From assembly GCF_003992725.1 (NCBI RefSeq), contig NZ_RZNF01000001.1, forward strand, positions 62,001 through 126,000: a DNA stretch of 64,000 nucleotides, in the 5' to 3' direction. Source of the DNA: Rhodomicrobium lacus (GTDB lineage Bacteria; Pseudomonadota; Alphaproteobacteria; Rhizobiales; Rhodomicrobiaceae). Positions 44,185 to 58,344 of the stretch are shown here, one piece after another; position 1 is the stretch's first letter, and the number at the start of each line of letters is the position of its first letter. A model generated the notes under the pieces. It was not told the DNA's origin, did not search any database, and worked only from the letters and a program-made list of their open reading frames with translations. A program made the translations under genes and the position numbers.

Positions 44185-45606
44185 CTATCGCGGCAGAAGC
44201 GTCGTTCCCATCAGCGCGAGATCGATCGCGTGCGCAGCCTGACGGCCCTCGCGGATCGCCCAGACGACAAGCGATTGCCCGCGCCGCATGTCGCCCGCCA
44301 CGAAGACCTTCGGGCGCGACGTCGCATAGTCGCGGTCGGTGGCCTTGACGTTACCGCGCCCGTCGAGTTCCACGCCGAGGTCGGCGAGCAGCCCTTCCTT
44401 GACAGGCGAAACGAAGCCCATGGCAAGCAGCACGAGGTCTGCATCGAGCACGAACTCGCTGCCGGGAACGGCCTTCATCTTTTCGTCGACGCGCACGCAA
44501 TGAAGGCGCGCGACCTCGCCCTTGTCGTTGCCCTCGAAGCGGGTCGTCATCACGCTGAAGTCGCGGACGGCGCCTTCTTCCTGGCTCGAAGAGGTCCGCA
44601 ACTTGAGCGGCCATTGCGGCCAGGTCAGATCCTTGTTTTCCTTGACCGGAGGCTTCGGCATGATTTCGATCTGCGTCACCGAGGCCGCGCCCTGCCGGAT
44701 CGACGTGCCGATGCAGTCAGAGCCCGTGTCGCCGCCGCCGATCACCACAACGCGCTTTCCCGTGGCGAGTATCGGCTCGACATCGCCGAGCGGCTCGCCG
44801 GAAACGCGCCGGTTCTGCTGCGTGAGGAAGCTCATGGCGAACTCGACGCCCTTCAGTTCGCGTCCCGGCACGGGAAGATCGCGCGGGCGCTCGGAACCGC
44901 CAGCCAGCAGCACGGCGTCGAAGTCACGTTCGAGTTCAGCAACGGGAAGCGTCACGCCGACATGGACGCCGCAATGGAAGGTCACGCCCTCGCCCTGCAT
45001 CTGCGCGACACGCCGCTCGATGACCTGCTTCTCAAGCTTGAAATCCGGGATGCCATAGCGCAGAAGCCCGCCCGGCATTGCGTTCTTTTCGTAGACATGC
45101 ACATCGTGCCCCGCACGCGCAAGCTGCTGCGCGGCGGCAAGTCCCGAAGGGCCGGAGCCGACCACGGCAACGCGCTTGCCGGTCTTCACCTCGGCCGCTT
45201 CCGGCACGATGAAGCCCTCGTCAAACGCCCGGTCGGCGATCGCACATTCGATGCTCTTGATGGTCACAGGCACGTCGTCGATGTTGAGCGTGCAGGCAGC
45301 CTCGCAAGGCGCCGGGCAGATGCGCCCCGTCACGTCGGGGAAATTGTTCGTCGAATGGAGGTTTCGCGCCGCCGCTTCCCATTCGCCGTGATAGACGAGA
45401 TCGTTCCAGTCCGGGATCTGGTTGTTGATCGGGCAGCCACGATGACAATAGGGCACGCCGCAATCCATGCAGCGCGCGGCCTGGCGGCTTACGTCCTCGC
45501 TCGTCGGCGGCAGCACGAATTCGCGGAAATGCCGCGTGCGCTCCGCGACGGGTGCGTAATCGCGCTCTTCGCGCTCAATCTCAAGAAAACCGGTGATCTT
45601 TCCCAT
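44185..45606 (-). CDS. gltD: Glutamate synthase (NADPH) small subunit
   Basis: 473 residues. The N-terminal double cysteine cluster region ([29 protein letters not shown]) holds [4Fe-4S] ligands. The FAD site reads [21 protein letters not shown] and the NADPH site [17 protein letters not shown]. It feeds electrons from NADPH to GltB for ammonia assimilation with glutamine synthetase. It lies 251 bases downstream of gltB on the same strand. The gap contains no supported gene and may hold a processing site. Confidence 0.97.
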   Translation of the reverse strand: MGKITGFLEIEREERDYAPVAERTRHFREFVLPPTSEDVSRQAARCMDCGVPYCHRGCPINNQIPDWNDLVYHGEWEAAARNLHSTNNFPDVTGRICPAPCEAACTLNIDDVPVTIKSIECAIADRAFDEGFIVPEAAEVKTGKRVAVVGSGPSGLAAAQQLARAGHDVHVYEKNAMPGGLLRYGIPDFKLEKQVIERRVAQMQGEGVTFHCGVHVGVTLPVAELERDFDAVLLAGGSERPRDLPVPGRELKGVEFAMSFLTQQNRRVSGEPLGDVEPILATGKRVVVIGGGDTGSDCIGTSIRQGAASVTQIEIMPKPPVKENKDLTWPQWPLKLRTSSSQEEGAVRDFSVMTTRFEGNDKGEVARLHCVRVDEKMKAVPGSEFVLDADLVLLAMGFVSPVKEGLLADLGVELDGRGNVKATDRDYATSRPKVFVAGDMRRGQSLVVWAIREGRQAAHAIDLALMGTTLLPR

Positions 45607-45857
45607 TGTCTTACCCGCGCTGCATGCTGTCGGCGCGCACGCGCCAGCCGTCTATCCTGTTGCCCGGCGTTGCCGCCAACCCGTCGCAGACTTCCGTCGC
45701 CATCCGGCGCCGGCACTGCGGTGATGAATTTCGGCTGCCTATGCGAAAACAGCCGAAATCCTGAAGTCCTGTTTCGTCGTCCGGCGATGATGCCTTCGCG
45801 ACAGTCTGGATCATGCTAACGTACGGGCGGGCGACGCCAAGGCGCCCGCTCGCGTTG

Positions 45858-50564
<4,707 letters not shown>

Positions 50565-50791
50565 GGCTCTAGGAATTCGCAAGGGATTTTTAATGAGGAG
50601 TCGGTTCTATATCGTTCGTCGGGCGCGCTATCGAACCGTACCGCGCGCGCGGCTTCTAGCGGCGATGTTTTCGCGTCGCGGTCTTTGCCGCTTCGCTACC
50701 GTATTTTCCGCTGTCAATGCCGCCCGTAGTCATTTCGTGTCGTCCCCTGCCCAGTTGTCATTCAGGCACGCAAAAGCTCGATCCCGAAACG

Positions 50792-50812
50792 CATTTGTTT
50801 CCTGAACAAATG
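50792..50812. promoter_or_regulatory. Perfect 8-bp inverted repeat between gltB and the GTPase operon
   Basis: CATTTGTT-TCCTG-AACAAATG is a perfect 8+5+8 palindrome, 228 bases upstream of gltB and 269 upstream of the first GTPase gene. It is AT-rich against GC-rich surroundings. It may be an operator for a dimeric regulator. The rest of 50565-51080 has no supported gene. Confidence 0.5.
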
Positions 50813-50991
50813 GTTCACGGGCCGAGCATTGCCCAGGCTATCGCGCCAACGGGTTGAAGCGTGCCAGAATTTTAGAACCGTGACAAGTCTGCAATGTCCC
50901 GCAAGGCTGGCGAAACTCCGCCGCGCCAGCGGGCGAACGACCGGCCGGCGAACCGATGCGGCCGGACCTGTAACGGCGTCGTTAGTCCCTA

Positions 50992-50997
50992 TATAAT
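50992..50997 (+). promoter_or_regulatory. Candidate -10 element (TATAAT) of the GTPase operon
   Basis: A perfect TATAAT lies in CTATATAATATC, about 85 bases before the first GTPase start. No clear -35 is visible. A hairpin (51015-51036) would fall in the resulting leader. Confidence 0.4.
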
Positions 50998-51014
50998 ATC
51001 GCGCATCCTTGAGA

Positions 51015-51036
51015 AAACACCGCTTCGCCGGTGTTT
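51015..51036 (+). other. Stem-loop in the leader of the GTPase operon
   Basis: AAACACCG-CTTCGC-CGGTGTTT forms an 8-bp stem with a 6-base loop, 44 bases before the ATG at 51081. There is no T-run, so it is more likely a leader structure or protein-binding site than a terminator. Confidence 0.5.
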
Positions 51037-51080
51037 ACGGGGCAAAATGATAGCTCGTTTTATGAGCGGAATCGGCGGCG

Positions 51081-52340
51081 ATGACCTGGCGAGAAGAATT
51101 TGAAGGCACCCTGGCGCGAAGCTGGAATGTCGTGCGCGACAATGTGCTCACGCCGCAGGCAGCGGGTGGCCCGTCCGACGAGAGGGTGGCGGAGCTTGCG
51201 AAGAGCAGGGCACCGGTCATCTGGCTCATCGGCAAGGTACAGTCCGGCAAGACGTCCATCGTCCGCGCGCTCACGGGCGTAACTGCGGCGGAGATCGGGC
51301 AAGGCTACAAGCCTTGCACGAGGACCGCGCAGATCTTCGACTTTCCCGCCGATGCCCCGGTGATTCGTTTCCTCGATACGCGCGGCCTCGGTGAAACGGG
51401 GTACGATCCCGCCGAAGACATCGCGGTGCATGAGAGCCAGTCGCATCTGATTCTTGCGGTGATGAAGGCGCTCGATCCACAGCAGGATGCGGTCTTGAGC
51501 GCGGTGACGGCGGCGCGCGCGCGTCATCCCGGCTGGCCCGTCGTCGTCGCGCAGACCACGCTGCACGATGGCTACAAGACGGGTGAAGGCCATCCCGCTG
51601 CATATCCCTACGGCGAACCGGGCGCCGCGCTTGAGGTGCTTGGTCCGGTGCCCCCGGACCTCGCCAGAAGCCTTGCGCACCAGCGCGGGCTGTTTGCCGG
51701 TCTGCCGGGCGACGGTCTCGTGCTGTTCGTGCCCATCGATTTCACACAGCAGGGCGACGGTTTCGAGCCGGTGAATTACGGCCTGCCCCAGCTTCTGGCA
51801 GCGCTCGAAAAAGCCGCGCCCGCCAGCATCGTCGCGGCCCTGAAGGATAGCAGCAGCAGGGCAGGAGACACGCTGTCGCGCGAGGCTCATCCTCATATCG
51901 TCGGCTATTCAAGCGCCGCTGCCGCCGCCGACGTGGTTCCGCTGGCAGGCGCGGTCGCCGTTCCCGTGGTTCAAGCCAAGATGCTGCACAGCCTTGCCCG
52001 GATTTACGATGTGGAATGGAACCGGCGCACGCTGTCGGAATTCGGCGCATGCCTCGGCGCGGCGGTCGTGACGCGCATGGCGGCGGCGTTCGGCGCGCGC
52101 CAGCTCGCGAAACTCATTCCGGGCTACGGGCAGACGGCGGGCGCGGCGGCAGCAGCCGCCACAAGCTTCGCCACCACATTCGCCATCGGCAAGGCGGCCT
52201 GCTATTTCCTCGCGCGTCGCCGTCTCGGGCAAAGCGACCCGAAAGGCGTGGCCGAAGCCTATGCCGCCGCGCTGTCGGAAGCTTTCCGGTTTCGTGCGAA
52301 GTCGGAGGACGACCGCAAGCCGGAAGGCGCTCGCGCATGA
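51081..52340 (+). CDS. P-loop GTPase with DUF697-like C-terminus (first of a coupled pair)
   Basis: 419 residues. G1 is GKVQSGKT (51-58) and G3 is DTRGLGE (from Asp99). The G4 position reads AQTTLHD, degenerate relative to NKxD. The C-terminal part has hydrophobic alanine-rich helices (AAAAADVVPLAGAVAVPVV, then PGYGQTAGAAAAAATSFATT) as in the DUF697/YcjF region of Era-like membrane GTPases. It probably acts at the inner membrane. The stop overlaps the next gene by ATGA (52337-52340), so the two GTPases are translationally coupled. Function unknown. Confidence 0.85.
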   Translation: MTWREEFEGTLARSWNVVRDNVLTPQAAGGPSDERVAELAKSRAPVIWLIGKVQSGKTSIVRALTGVTAAEIGQGYKPCTRTAQIFDFPADAPVIRFLDTRGLGETGYDPAEDIAVHESQSHLILAVMKALDPQQDAVLSAVTAARARHPGWPVVVAQTTLHDGYKTGEGHPAAYPYGEPGAALEVLGPVPPDLARSLAHQRGLFAGLPGDGLVLFVPIDFTQQGDGFEPVNYGLPQLLAALEKAAPASIVAALKDSSSRAGDTLSREAHPHIVGYSSAAAAADVVPLAGAVAVPVVQAKMLHSLARIYDVEWNRRTLSEFGACLGAAVVTRMAAAFGARQLAKLIPGYGQTAGAAAAAATSFATTFAIGKAACYFLARRRLGQSDPKGVAEAYAAALSEAFRFRAKSEDDRKPEGARA

Positions 52341-53896
52341 GCGGTGGCAAGGATAATCTGCTCTGGCTTCGCGTCGCCCTCGTCGCGCTGTGTTTCGCGC
52401 TGCCCTCGCTGACGCTGATCCCGCTTGGCGGCCTGTGGCTATGGGAAAAGGGGTATGCGCTTTACTGGGTCGCGGGCGCTTTCGCCTTTGTCGGCCTCGC
52501 CTTTCTGTTCCAGCTCGCCATGTTCCGCCGCCTCGACATTCCGCTGCGCGGGCCGCGCGACGTGGAGCTTCCAGAAGATGCCGCAGCCGATAGCTGGAGC
52601 CCGCGCGAGACGCAGGCGTGGGATGCTGTGCTCGATGTCGCCGACACGGTGAAGGTGGACGATCTGACGAGCTGGTCCGCGTTCTGGGCGCTCGGCAAGC
52701 GGACCATCGACGCGGTCGCGCGGAAACTCCACCCCGAGCAGGAAAAGCCGCTGTGGGAGTTTACCGCGCCGGAAGCCCTGACCATCGTCGAGCAGGTTGC
52801 CGTGCGCCTCAAGCCCGTGGTTGCGAACAACATCCCGCTGGGAGACAAGCTCACCATCGGGCAGATGATCCGTATCTATGAGTATCGCTCCCTGATCGAT
52901 GTGGCGCAGAAGGGTTACGACATCTGGCGCATCATCCGCATGCTGAACCCGGCGACCGCCGTCACGCAGGAACTGCGCGAACGCATGTCGAACCAGATGT
53001 ATCGCTGGGGGCGCGAGGAACTCGCGAAGCGGCTCGCGCGGGCCTATGTCAAAGAGGTTGGACGCGCCGCCATCGACCTTTACGGCGGACGCCTGCGTGT
53101 CGAACCGGAAGACCTTCAGGCGCATGTGACCGAGGCCACGGAACGCGACCGCCGCGCCGCCGCGAAGGTGGAGGCCGAGCCGTTGCGCCTCCTCATCGGC
53201 GGGCAGGTCAACGCGGGCAAGTCGAGCCTCGTGAACGCGCTTCTTTCCGAAATCCGCGCGGGCTCAGACGTGCTTCCGCTGACGAACGGCTTCACGGCTT
53301 ATGAACTGAAACGCGAAGGCGTGCCGCAGGCGCTGCTTCTCGACAGCCCCGGCCTAGACAGCACCGCCGAGCCCTTGCAGGTGCTGGTGGAGGAAGCGGC
53401 GAACGCGGATCTCGTCGTTTGGGTGGCGAGCGCGATGCGCCCCGACCGCGACCTCGACGCGCGCGCACTCGAAGCCATCCGGGCACATTTCGCCGAACGG
53501 CCGAACCGCCGCCGCCCGCCGATGCTGTTGGTGCTGAGCCACGTGGATCGCTTGCGGCCCGCGCGCGAGTGGTCGCCGCCCTACGACCTCGACGAAGCGT
53601 CGAACGCGAAAGCGGCCTCGATCCGCGGCGCGCTCGAAGCGGCGGACGCCGACCTTGGCTTTTCCGACGAGGACACCATCGCCGCCTGCCTCGATACCGG
53701 GGTGGGCCTCTATAATGTCGATGCCATCTGGGCCGCGATCACGGAGAAGATGCCCGAGGCGCAGCGCGCGCAACTCGTGCGCACGCTTCAGGACATCGAC
53801 AAGGGTTTCGACTGGCGGAAACTTCGAACGCAAGCGGCGAATGCGGGCCGCATCATCGCGAAAGCCGTGTTCTCCGGCGGCGAACGGCGGCCATAG
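52337..53896 (+). CDS. Membrane-anchored GTPase (second of a coupled pair)
   Basis: 519 residues. Two N-terminal membrane helices (about 10-32 and 42-64) are followed by a helical region of about 210 residues and then a GTPase domain: G1 GGQVNAGKSS (288-297), G3 DSPGLDS (from Asp336), G4 SHVDR. The order, with membrane hairpin and long helical stalk before the G domain, is unusual and slightly dynamin-like. The start overlaps the upstream gene by ATGA. A heteromeric membrane GTPase is inferred. It is convergent with gapR. Confidence 0.85.
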   Translation: MSGGKDNLLWLRVALVALCFALPSLTLIPLGGLWLWEKGYALYWVAGAFAFVGLAFLFQLAMFRRLDIPLRGPRDVELPEDAAADSWSPRETQAWDAVLDVADTVKVDDLTSWSAFWALGKRTIDAVARKLHPEQEKPLWEFTAPEALTIVEQVAVRLKPVVANNIPLGDKLTIGQMIRIYEYRSLIDVAQKGYDIWRIIRMLNPATAVTQELRERMSNQMYRWGREELAKRLARAYVKEVGRAAIDLYGGRLRVEPEDLQAHVTEATERDRRAAAKVEAEPLRLLIGGQVNAGKSSLVNALLSEIRAGSDVLPLTNGFTAYELKREGVPQALLLDSPGLDSTAEPLQVLVEEAANADLVVWVASAMRPDRDLDARALEAIRAHFAERPNRRRPPMLLVLSHVDRLRPAREWSPPYDLDEASNAKAASIRGALEAADADLGFSDEDTIAACLDTGVGLYNVDAIWAAITEKMPEAQRAQLVRTLQDIDKGFDWRKLRTQAANAGRIIAKAVFSGGERRP

Positions 53897-54028
53897 AATT
53901 CGGCCTTCGATGGAACCGGAGGCGCGACCCATCTCCCTGTTCGACGCGCGACCGAAATCGTCTCACGTTCTACCGGACGCACTCCAGACGATCCTCGTTC
54001 CGGAGCGCGGACCGAAGCCCGCGCGCAG

Positions 54029-54325
54029 CTATTCGAGCATGCCGAGCGCGTGCATATATGTCGCGAGGATGGCTTCCTCGGTCTGCCGCTCCTGCGCGTC
54101 CTTCTTGCGCAGCGAAATGATCTTCTTCAGCGCCTTGGTGTCGAAGCCGTTTGCCTTTGCCTCGGCATAGATGTCCTTGATGTCGCCCGCGAGCGCAGCT
54201 TTTTCTTCTTCAAGGCGCTCGATGCGCTCGACGACCGTACGGAGTTGCTCCTTCGCCGACTTGTCGATGCTGCCGCCGCTCAACCCGATATCCGCTCCGC
54301 CGTCGAACCCTGATGCGTCGTCCAC
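54029..54325 (-). CDS. gapR: GapR, DUF2312 nucleoid-associated protein
   Basis: 98 residues. The DUF2312 core is unmistakable: [36 protein letters not shown] and [12 protein letters not shown]. GapR of Caulobacter clamps overtwisted DNA ahead of replication and transcription and stimulates topoisomerases. I place the start at GTG 54323-54325, with AGGAG 6 bases upstream. A GTG at 54364 in the same frame has no ribosome site and would add 13 residues unlike the family. It is monocistronic. Confidence 0.93.
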   Translation of the reverse strand: MDDASGFDGGADIGLSGGSIDKSAKEQLRTVVERIERLEEEKAALAGDIKDIYAEAKANGFDTKALKKIISLRKKDAQERQTEEAILATYMHALGMLE

Positions 54326-54546
54326 GCCGCTCTCCTGTTCTTCCCGCCGAAGCCATTCGGCCACGGCGAGATTCGCATTGTCTCAAGGCCCGGGACACCC
54401 CGCGCGCCCGAACCGATTTTGAGGCGCGACACTATAACCGTGAGACTTTGCGTTCAACGTGGCAGCGCCAGCCGTCCACCTCCCGGTCGCGGCTGTGGAC
54501 ATGCGCAACATACAGGGTTGCGTCATCGCACGACTCAGCAGGCCGG

Positions 54547-55476
54547 CTAGTCTCCGCCTGCGGTTTCCTCGCCGCTTGCCGCTTCCACGTCGCCCTTTTC
54601 GACGCGCTCCATAACGCGGTCGGCTTCCGCGTCCGAGCGCGATTCATGATATTCGAGGCGCGAGAGCGGCTCCGCGTGTGCCGGATCGGCGAAAATGGCG
54701 GCGAGACTGTCGGCGAGGATCGCGGCCCATTCGATCTGCCCGGCCTCCTCGCGGATGAGATCCTGGCGAACCTCGACGAGCACGTTCGGCAGGCCGCGCA
54801 GCGTCGCGTGACGGAAGATCGTATCGTTGCGCAGGTGCCCGGAATAGGGCTCGTTGTCGCCGATTTCGAGGCCAGTCCGCTCGCGAAGCTGCTTCAGCAC
54901 AGGAACCGGCAGGCGCGGGTCTCTGTCCCACAAGACGGCCGCGTGCCATTTGCGCGGCACCCCGCGCCAGACATTGGTGAAGCTGTGCATCGAGAAAATG
55001 ACGGGGATCTGCCCGCGCGCGAGCACGGCGTCGATCTCGGCGGCGACGACGGCATGGTAGGGCCGAAAGAAGGCACGGATGCGCCGCTCCTTCTCGGTTT
55101 CGTCGACGCGCACATTGCCGGGAACGAGCGCCCCATCGGAAATGCGCATGATGAGCGTCGGATCGTCCTCGCCGCGATTGGGATCGATGAGCAGCCGTGA
55201 GAAGCGCGTCGAGACGACGGTGGCGCCAAGGCGGCGGCCGATCTCGCGCGCGACACCGAGCGCCCCGATGTCATAGGCAATGTGCCGGTTGAGCTGCACG
55301 TCGTCGAGACCGAGCGTCCCGTATTCGGAGGGCATCAGGTTCGTCGCGTGATCGCAAAGGACAAGCAGGCGCGTTTGCGGATCGCCGGGCAAGACCTCGA
55401 AGCTTTTCCAACTCTCGCCGCTGGATGCCGTTTCGCGGCGGGAGGTCGTTTCTATGGGGAGAGACTGAGATAACAT
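54547..55476 (-). CDS. N-formylglutamate amidohydrolase
   Basis: 309 residues from ATG 55474-55476. The family core is visible: LLVLCDHATNLMPSEYGTLG, VVSTRFSRLLIDPNRGEDD and IPVIFSMHSFTN, then PYSGHLRNDTIFRHA. It would hydrolyse N-formylglutamate (last step of one histidine-degradation route) or related N-acylated amino acids; no hut genes are nearby. The frame is open to 55878, and an ATG at 55570-55572 is an alternative start. Ribosome sites are weak at both. Confidence 0.9.
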   Translation of the reverse strand: MLSQSLPIETTSRRETASSGESWKSFEVLPGDPQTRLLVLCDHATNLMPSEYGTLGLDDVQLNRHIAYDIGALGVAREIGRRLGATVVSTRFSRLLIDPNRGEDDPTLIMRISDGALVPGNVRVDETEKERRIRAFFRPYHAVVAAEIDAVLARGQIPVIFSMHSFTNVWRGVPRKWHAAVLWDRDPRLPVPVLKQLRERTGLEIGDNEPYSGHLRNDTIFRHATLRGLPNVLVEVRQDLIREEAGQIEWAAILADSLAAIFADPAHAEPLSRLEYHESRSDAEADRVMERVEKGDVEAASGEETAGGD

Positions 55477-55705
55477 GCCGCTCAATATTGTGAGGGCCGG
55501 ACGTTTTTGCTCGCCCGGCGGCGAAACTTGCGTGTTGTGGGCTTCTAGCTGTGGCCAATAAACCACTTTCATGACGGTGAGTTCAAGCCCCGCCTCACGC
55601 CGCTCTCCCCTGCGCGGAAGCGATCCTGCCGACGCGCGAACAACCAGGCGCCGCCCCGCGCGCAGAAGGCTTGCGAAAGCGCCGTAACCGCAGCATGGTC
55701 TGCGC

Positions 55706-57601
55706 ATGCTGCATATCAATGAATTATCATTCCGCATCGAGGGACGGCCGCTGTTCGAAAACGCGACGGCGGCGATACCGGAAGGGCACAAGGTCGGTCT
55801 CGTCGGGCGCAACGGCACCGGCAAGACGACGCTTCTGCGCCTGATCGCCGGCGAGATCGCGCCCGACGGCGGCAGCATCGGCTTGCCAAGGAACGCGCGC
55901 CTCGCTCATGTCTCGCAGGAAGCGCCGGGCGGCCCGGAAACGCTGCTTGAAACGGTGCTCGCCGCGCATACGGAACTTGCGGCGCTGACCGCCGAGGCCG
56001 AGACGGCGCACGACCCGCATCGTATCAGCGAAATCCACACGCGCCTTGCCGACCTCGACGCGCATTCCGCGCCTTCGCGCGCGGCGCGCATCCTTTCGGG
56101 GCTCGGCTTCGACGAGGCGGCTCAGCAGCGCTCGTGCAGCGAATTCTCGGGCGGATGGCGCATGCGCGTCGCGCTCGCGGGCGCGCTGTTCGCCGCGCCC
56201 GATATCCTTCTGCTCGACGAGCCGACAAACTATCTCGACCTCGAAGGCGTGCTCTGGCTCGAAGACTTCATCGCAAGCTACCCTTATACCGTGCTGATCG
56301 TCAGCCATGACCGCGATTTGCTGAACAACGCGGTCAACAGCATCCTTCATCTCAACGACAAGCGGCTTTCCCTCTATACGGGCGGTTATGACCGCTTCGA
56401 GGAGACGCGCCGCGAGCAGCAACGCCTGCAACTGAAGCTGAAGAAAAGCCAGGACGACCAGCGCCGCCACATGGAGGCGTTCGTGGAGCGCTTCCGCGCG
56501 AAGGCCACGAAGGCGAAACAGGCGCAAAGCCGCCTCAAGGCGCTGGCGAGGCTACAGCCCATCGCCGCCGAGGTCGACGCTCAGGTGGTTCCGTTCCGCT
56601 TCCCGTCGCCCGAGCGCCCGCTCGGCAACCCGCTGATCCGCATCGAGGGCGCGAGCGTCGGTTACGATCCGGCGCGCCCCATCTTGCGGGGCATCAACCT
56701 GCGCCTCGATGCCGACGACCGCGTGGGGCTGCTCGGATCGAACGGCAACGGCAAGTCCACGCTCGCGAAGCTGCTTTGCGGCAAGCTCGCGCCCATCGAC
56801 GGCCAACGGCGCGCGTCGAACAAGCTGGAATACGGCTATTTCGCGCAGCATCAGCTCGACGAGCTTCGGCCGAAGCTCTCGGCCTACGATCACATCGCCG
56901 AACTCATGCCCGACGCGACCGAGGCGCAGAAGCGCGCGAGGGTGGCGTCCATCGGCTTCGGCGCCGACAAGGCCGACACGGCGTCGGAAAAGCTCTCCGG
57001 TGGCGAGAAGGCGCGGCTTCTGTTCGCGCTCGCCACGTTCCACGCGCCGCATCTTCTCATCCTCGACGAGCCGACGAACCATCTCGATGTCGACAGCCGC
57101 GAGGAGCTGATCCATGCGCTGAACGATTACGAAGGGGCGGTTATCCTCATCAGCCACGACCGGCATCTGCTGGAAGCGACGGTGGATCGTCTCTGGGTGG
57201 TCCGCAACGGCACGGTAGCGCCTTACGATGGCGACCTCGAAAGCTATCGCGCTGAAAGCCTCGCGGCGGCGAAACAGGCCGCCAAGGCCAGCGGCGGCGA
57301 ACGCCCGGCGGAGGCGAAGAAAAGCCGCGAGGAAGAGCGCCGCCAGACCGCGCAGCGCCGCGCCGAACTGGCGCCGCTCAAGAAGCAGATGACCGATCTC
57401 GAAAAGCGGGTTCACGATCTCCAGAAGAAGATGGCCGAGATTGACGGGCGCCTCGCCGATCACACGTTTTACCAACGCGAGCCGGACAAGGCCCGCGCGC
57501 TGACGCTCGACCGAGCGGCGTTGCTGAAGGATCTCAAGACCGCCGAGGATGCCTGGTTCGAGGCATCGCTCGCCTATGAAGAGGCGGCCGCCGACGCTTG
57601 A
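55706..57601 (+). CDS. ABC-F family ATPase (YheS/Uup-type)
   Basis: 631 residues, two ABC domains with no membrane segments. Cassette 1: GRNGTGKTTLLRLIAG, CSEFSGGWRMRVALA, ILLLDEPTNYLD. Cassette 2: GSNGNGKSTLAKLLCG, EKLSGGEKARLLFALA, LILDEPTNHLDVD. The linker between them and the C-terminal coiled coil (about 530-610) are rich in charged residues. ABC-F proteins act on the ribosome in translation. YheS-like is inferred from length and the C-terminal coil. It is followed by a 360-base gap holding iron boxes. Confidence 0.94.
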   Translation: MLHINELSFRIEGRPLFENATAAIPEGHKVGLVGRNGTGKTTLLRLIAGEIAPDGGSIGLPRNARLAHVSQEAPGGPETLLETVLAAHTELAALTAEAETAHDPHRISEIHTRLADLDAHSAPSRAARILSGLGFDEAAQQRSCSEFSGGWRMRVALAGALFAAPDILLLDEPTNYLDLEGVLWLEDFIASYPYTVLIVSHDRDLLNNAVNSILHLNDKRLSLYTGGYDRFEETRREQQRLQLKLKKSQDDQRRHMEAFVERFRAKATKAKQAQSRLKALARLQPIAAEVDAQVVPFRFPSPERPLGNPLIRIEGASVGYDPARPILRGINLRLDADDRVGLLGSNGNGKSTLAKLLCGKLAPIDGQRRASNKLEYGYFAQHQLDELRPKLSAYDHIAELMPDATEAQKRARVASIGFGADKADTASEKLSGGEKARLLFALATFHAPHLLILDEPTNHLDVDSREELIHALNDYEGAVILISHDRHLLEATVDRLWVVRNGTVAPYDGDLESYRAESLAAAKQAAKASGGERPAEAKKSREEERRQTAQRRAELAPLKKQMTDLEKRVHDLQKKMAEIDGRLADHTFYQREPDKARALTLDRAALLKDLKTAEDAWFEASLAYEEAAADA

Positions 57602-57793
57602 CGGCGGGCGCTGGATCGCCCTTTCCGACGCCGCCCTTTCGCTCCTGCCGAGACACCGCCTTCCCACGCCGACGCGGGCGCGGTGCGGCCCTTGCATGTC
57701 TCCGGGTGGACGCCCGCCTTGCGCCGCCGTCGAATGGCTTTTGTCGGCTTTTGTCGCGAAGGCTACAGTGAAGATGTCGGCAGCTTTCCAAAC

Positions 57794-57883
57794 TTAGAAT
57801 TATTATAATTTCGTTTCTTCTATCTCGACCGGCAGTCTTGTTTTGCCGTGTTCGGAGTATTGATTTCTTAGAACGATTATAAT
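57794..57883 (+). promoter_or_regulatory. Two Irr-box-like sites overlapping TATAAT, upstream of bfd
   Basis: Site A (57794-57810) is CTTAGAA-TTA-TTATAAT and site B (57867-57883) is CTTAGAA-CGA-TTATAAT. Each contains a perfect TATAAT (57805-57810, 57878-57883), so a bound regulator could block RNA polymerase. They lie 153-169 and 80-96 bases before the bfd start. Irr is known to repress bacterioferritin genes in rhizobia when iron is low. A further half-site TTTAGAA lies at 58231-58237, between bfd and bfr. Confidence 0.65.
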
Positions 57884-57962
57884 ATCTGATTTTTATTGCG
57901 AAGATCGGATCGCTTGCGTATTTAATCGGTATGGGCAAGTGAAAACGAAGTTAACCGGCACA

Positions 57963-58175
57963 ATGATCATCTGTTCCTGCAACGTGTTGAGTGATGAAGC
58001 GGTTCGGTCGGCGATGTCGAGTCCGAACCCGCCGCGCACGCCATGCCAGGTCCATCGGCATTTCGGCTGCACGGCGAAGTGCGGTCGCTGCACGCGGTCG
58101 CTCCGCGATGCGATGGACGAAGGCAAGGCCGAGCGTCATGCGATGGAGCAAACGGCGGTCGCGAAAGTCGCCTGA
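57963..58175 (+). CDS. bfd: Bacterioferritin-associated ferredoxin
   Basis: 70 residues. BFD-like [2Fe-2S] motif: IICSCNVLSDEAV at the N-terminus and HFGCTAKCGRC later, giving the C-x-C...C-x2-C-type ligand set. Bfd docks on bacterioferritin and supplies electrons to release stored iron. I use the ATG at 57963; an in-frame GTG at 57939 would add 8 residues. bfr follows 169 bases later on the same strand, and iron boxes lie upstream. Confidence 0.93.
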   Translation: MIICSCNVLSDEAVRSAMSSPNPPRTPCQVHRHFGCTAKCGRCTRSLRDAMDEGKAERHAMEQTAVAKVA

Positions 58176-58344
58176 TCGGGCTTCCTTCGCGGCTAGGTAT
58201 TTGCCACGCCGTTGAATTTTCTGTGAGCTGTTTAGAATTAGTCCATTTCCAGCATTGATTTTGAAACGGCCCTTCCGAGATTCTGCTGCATGATCGCGTC
58301 GCGATTCCCACCGCAGCCAGCCTGCCTCACACTCGGAGAACAGA

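Noticed and set aside
50868-50884. TTTAGAA-CCG-TGACAAG as a possible Irr box
   Set aside because: Only the left half matches; no iron-related gene follows.
50894-51103. A 69-codon plus-strand frame before the GTPase operon
   Set aside because: Arg/Pro-rich, overlaps the start of the first GTPase and the leader hairpin; no ribosome site.
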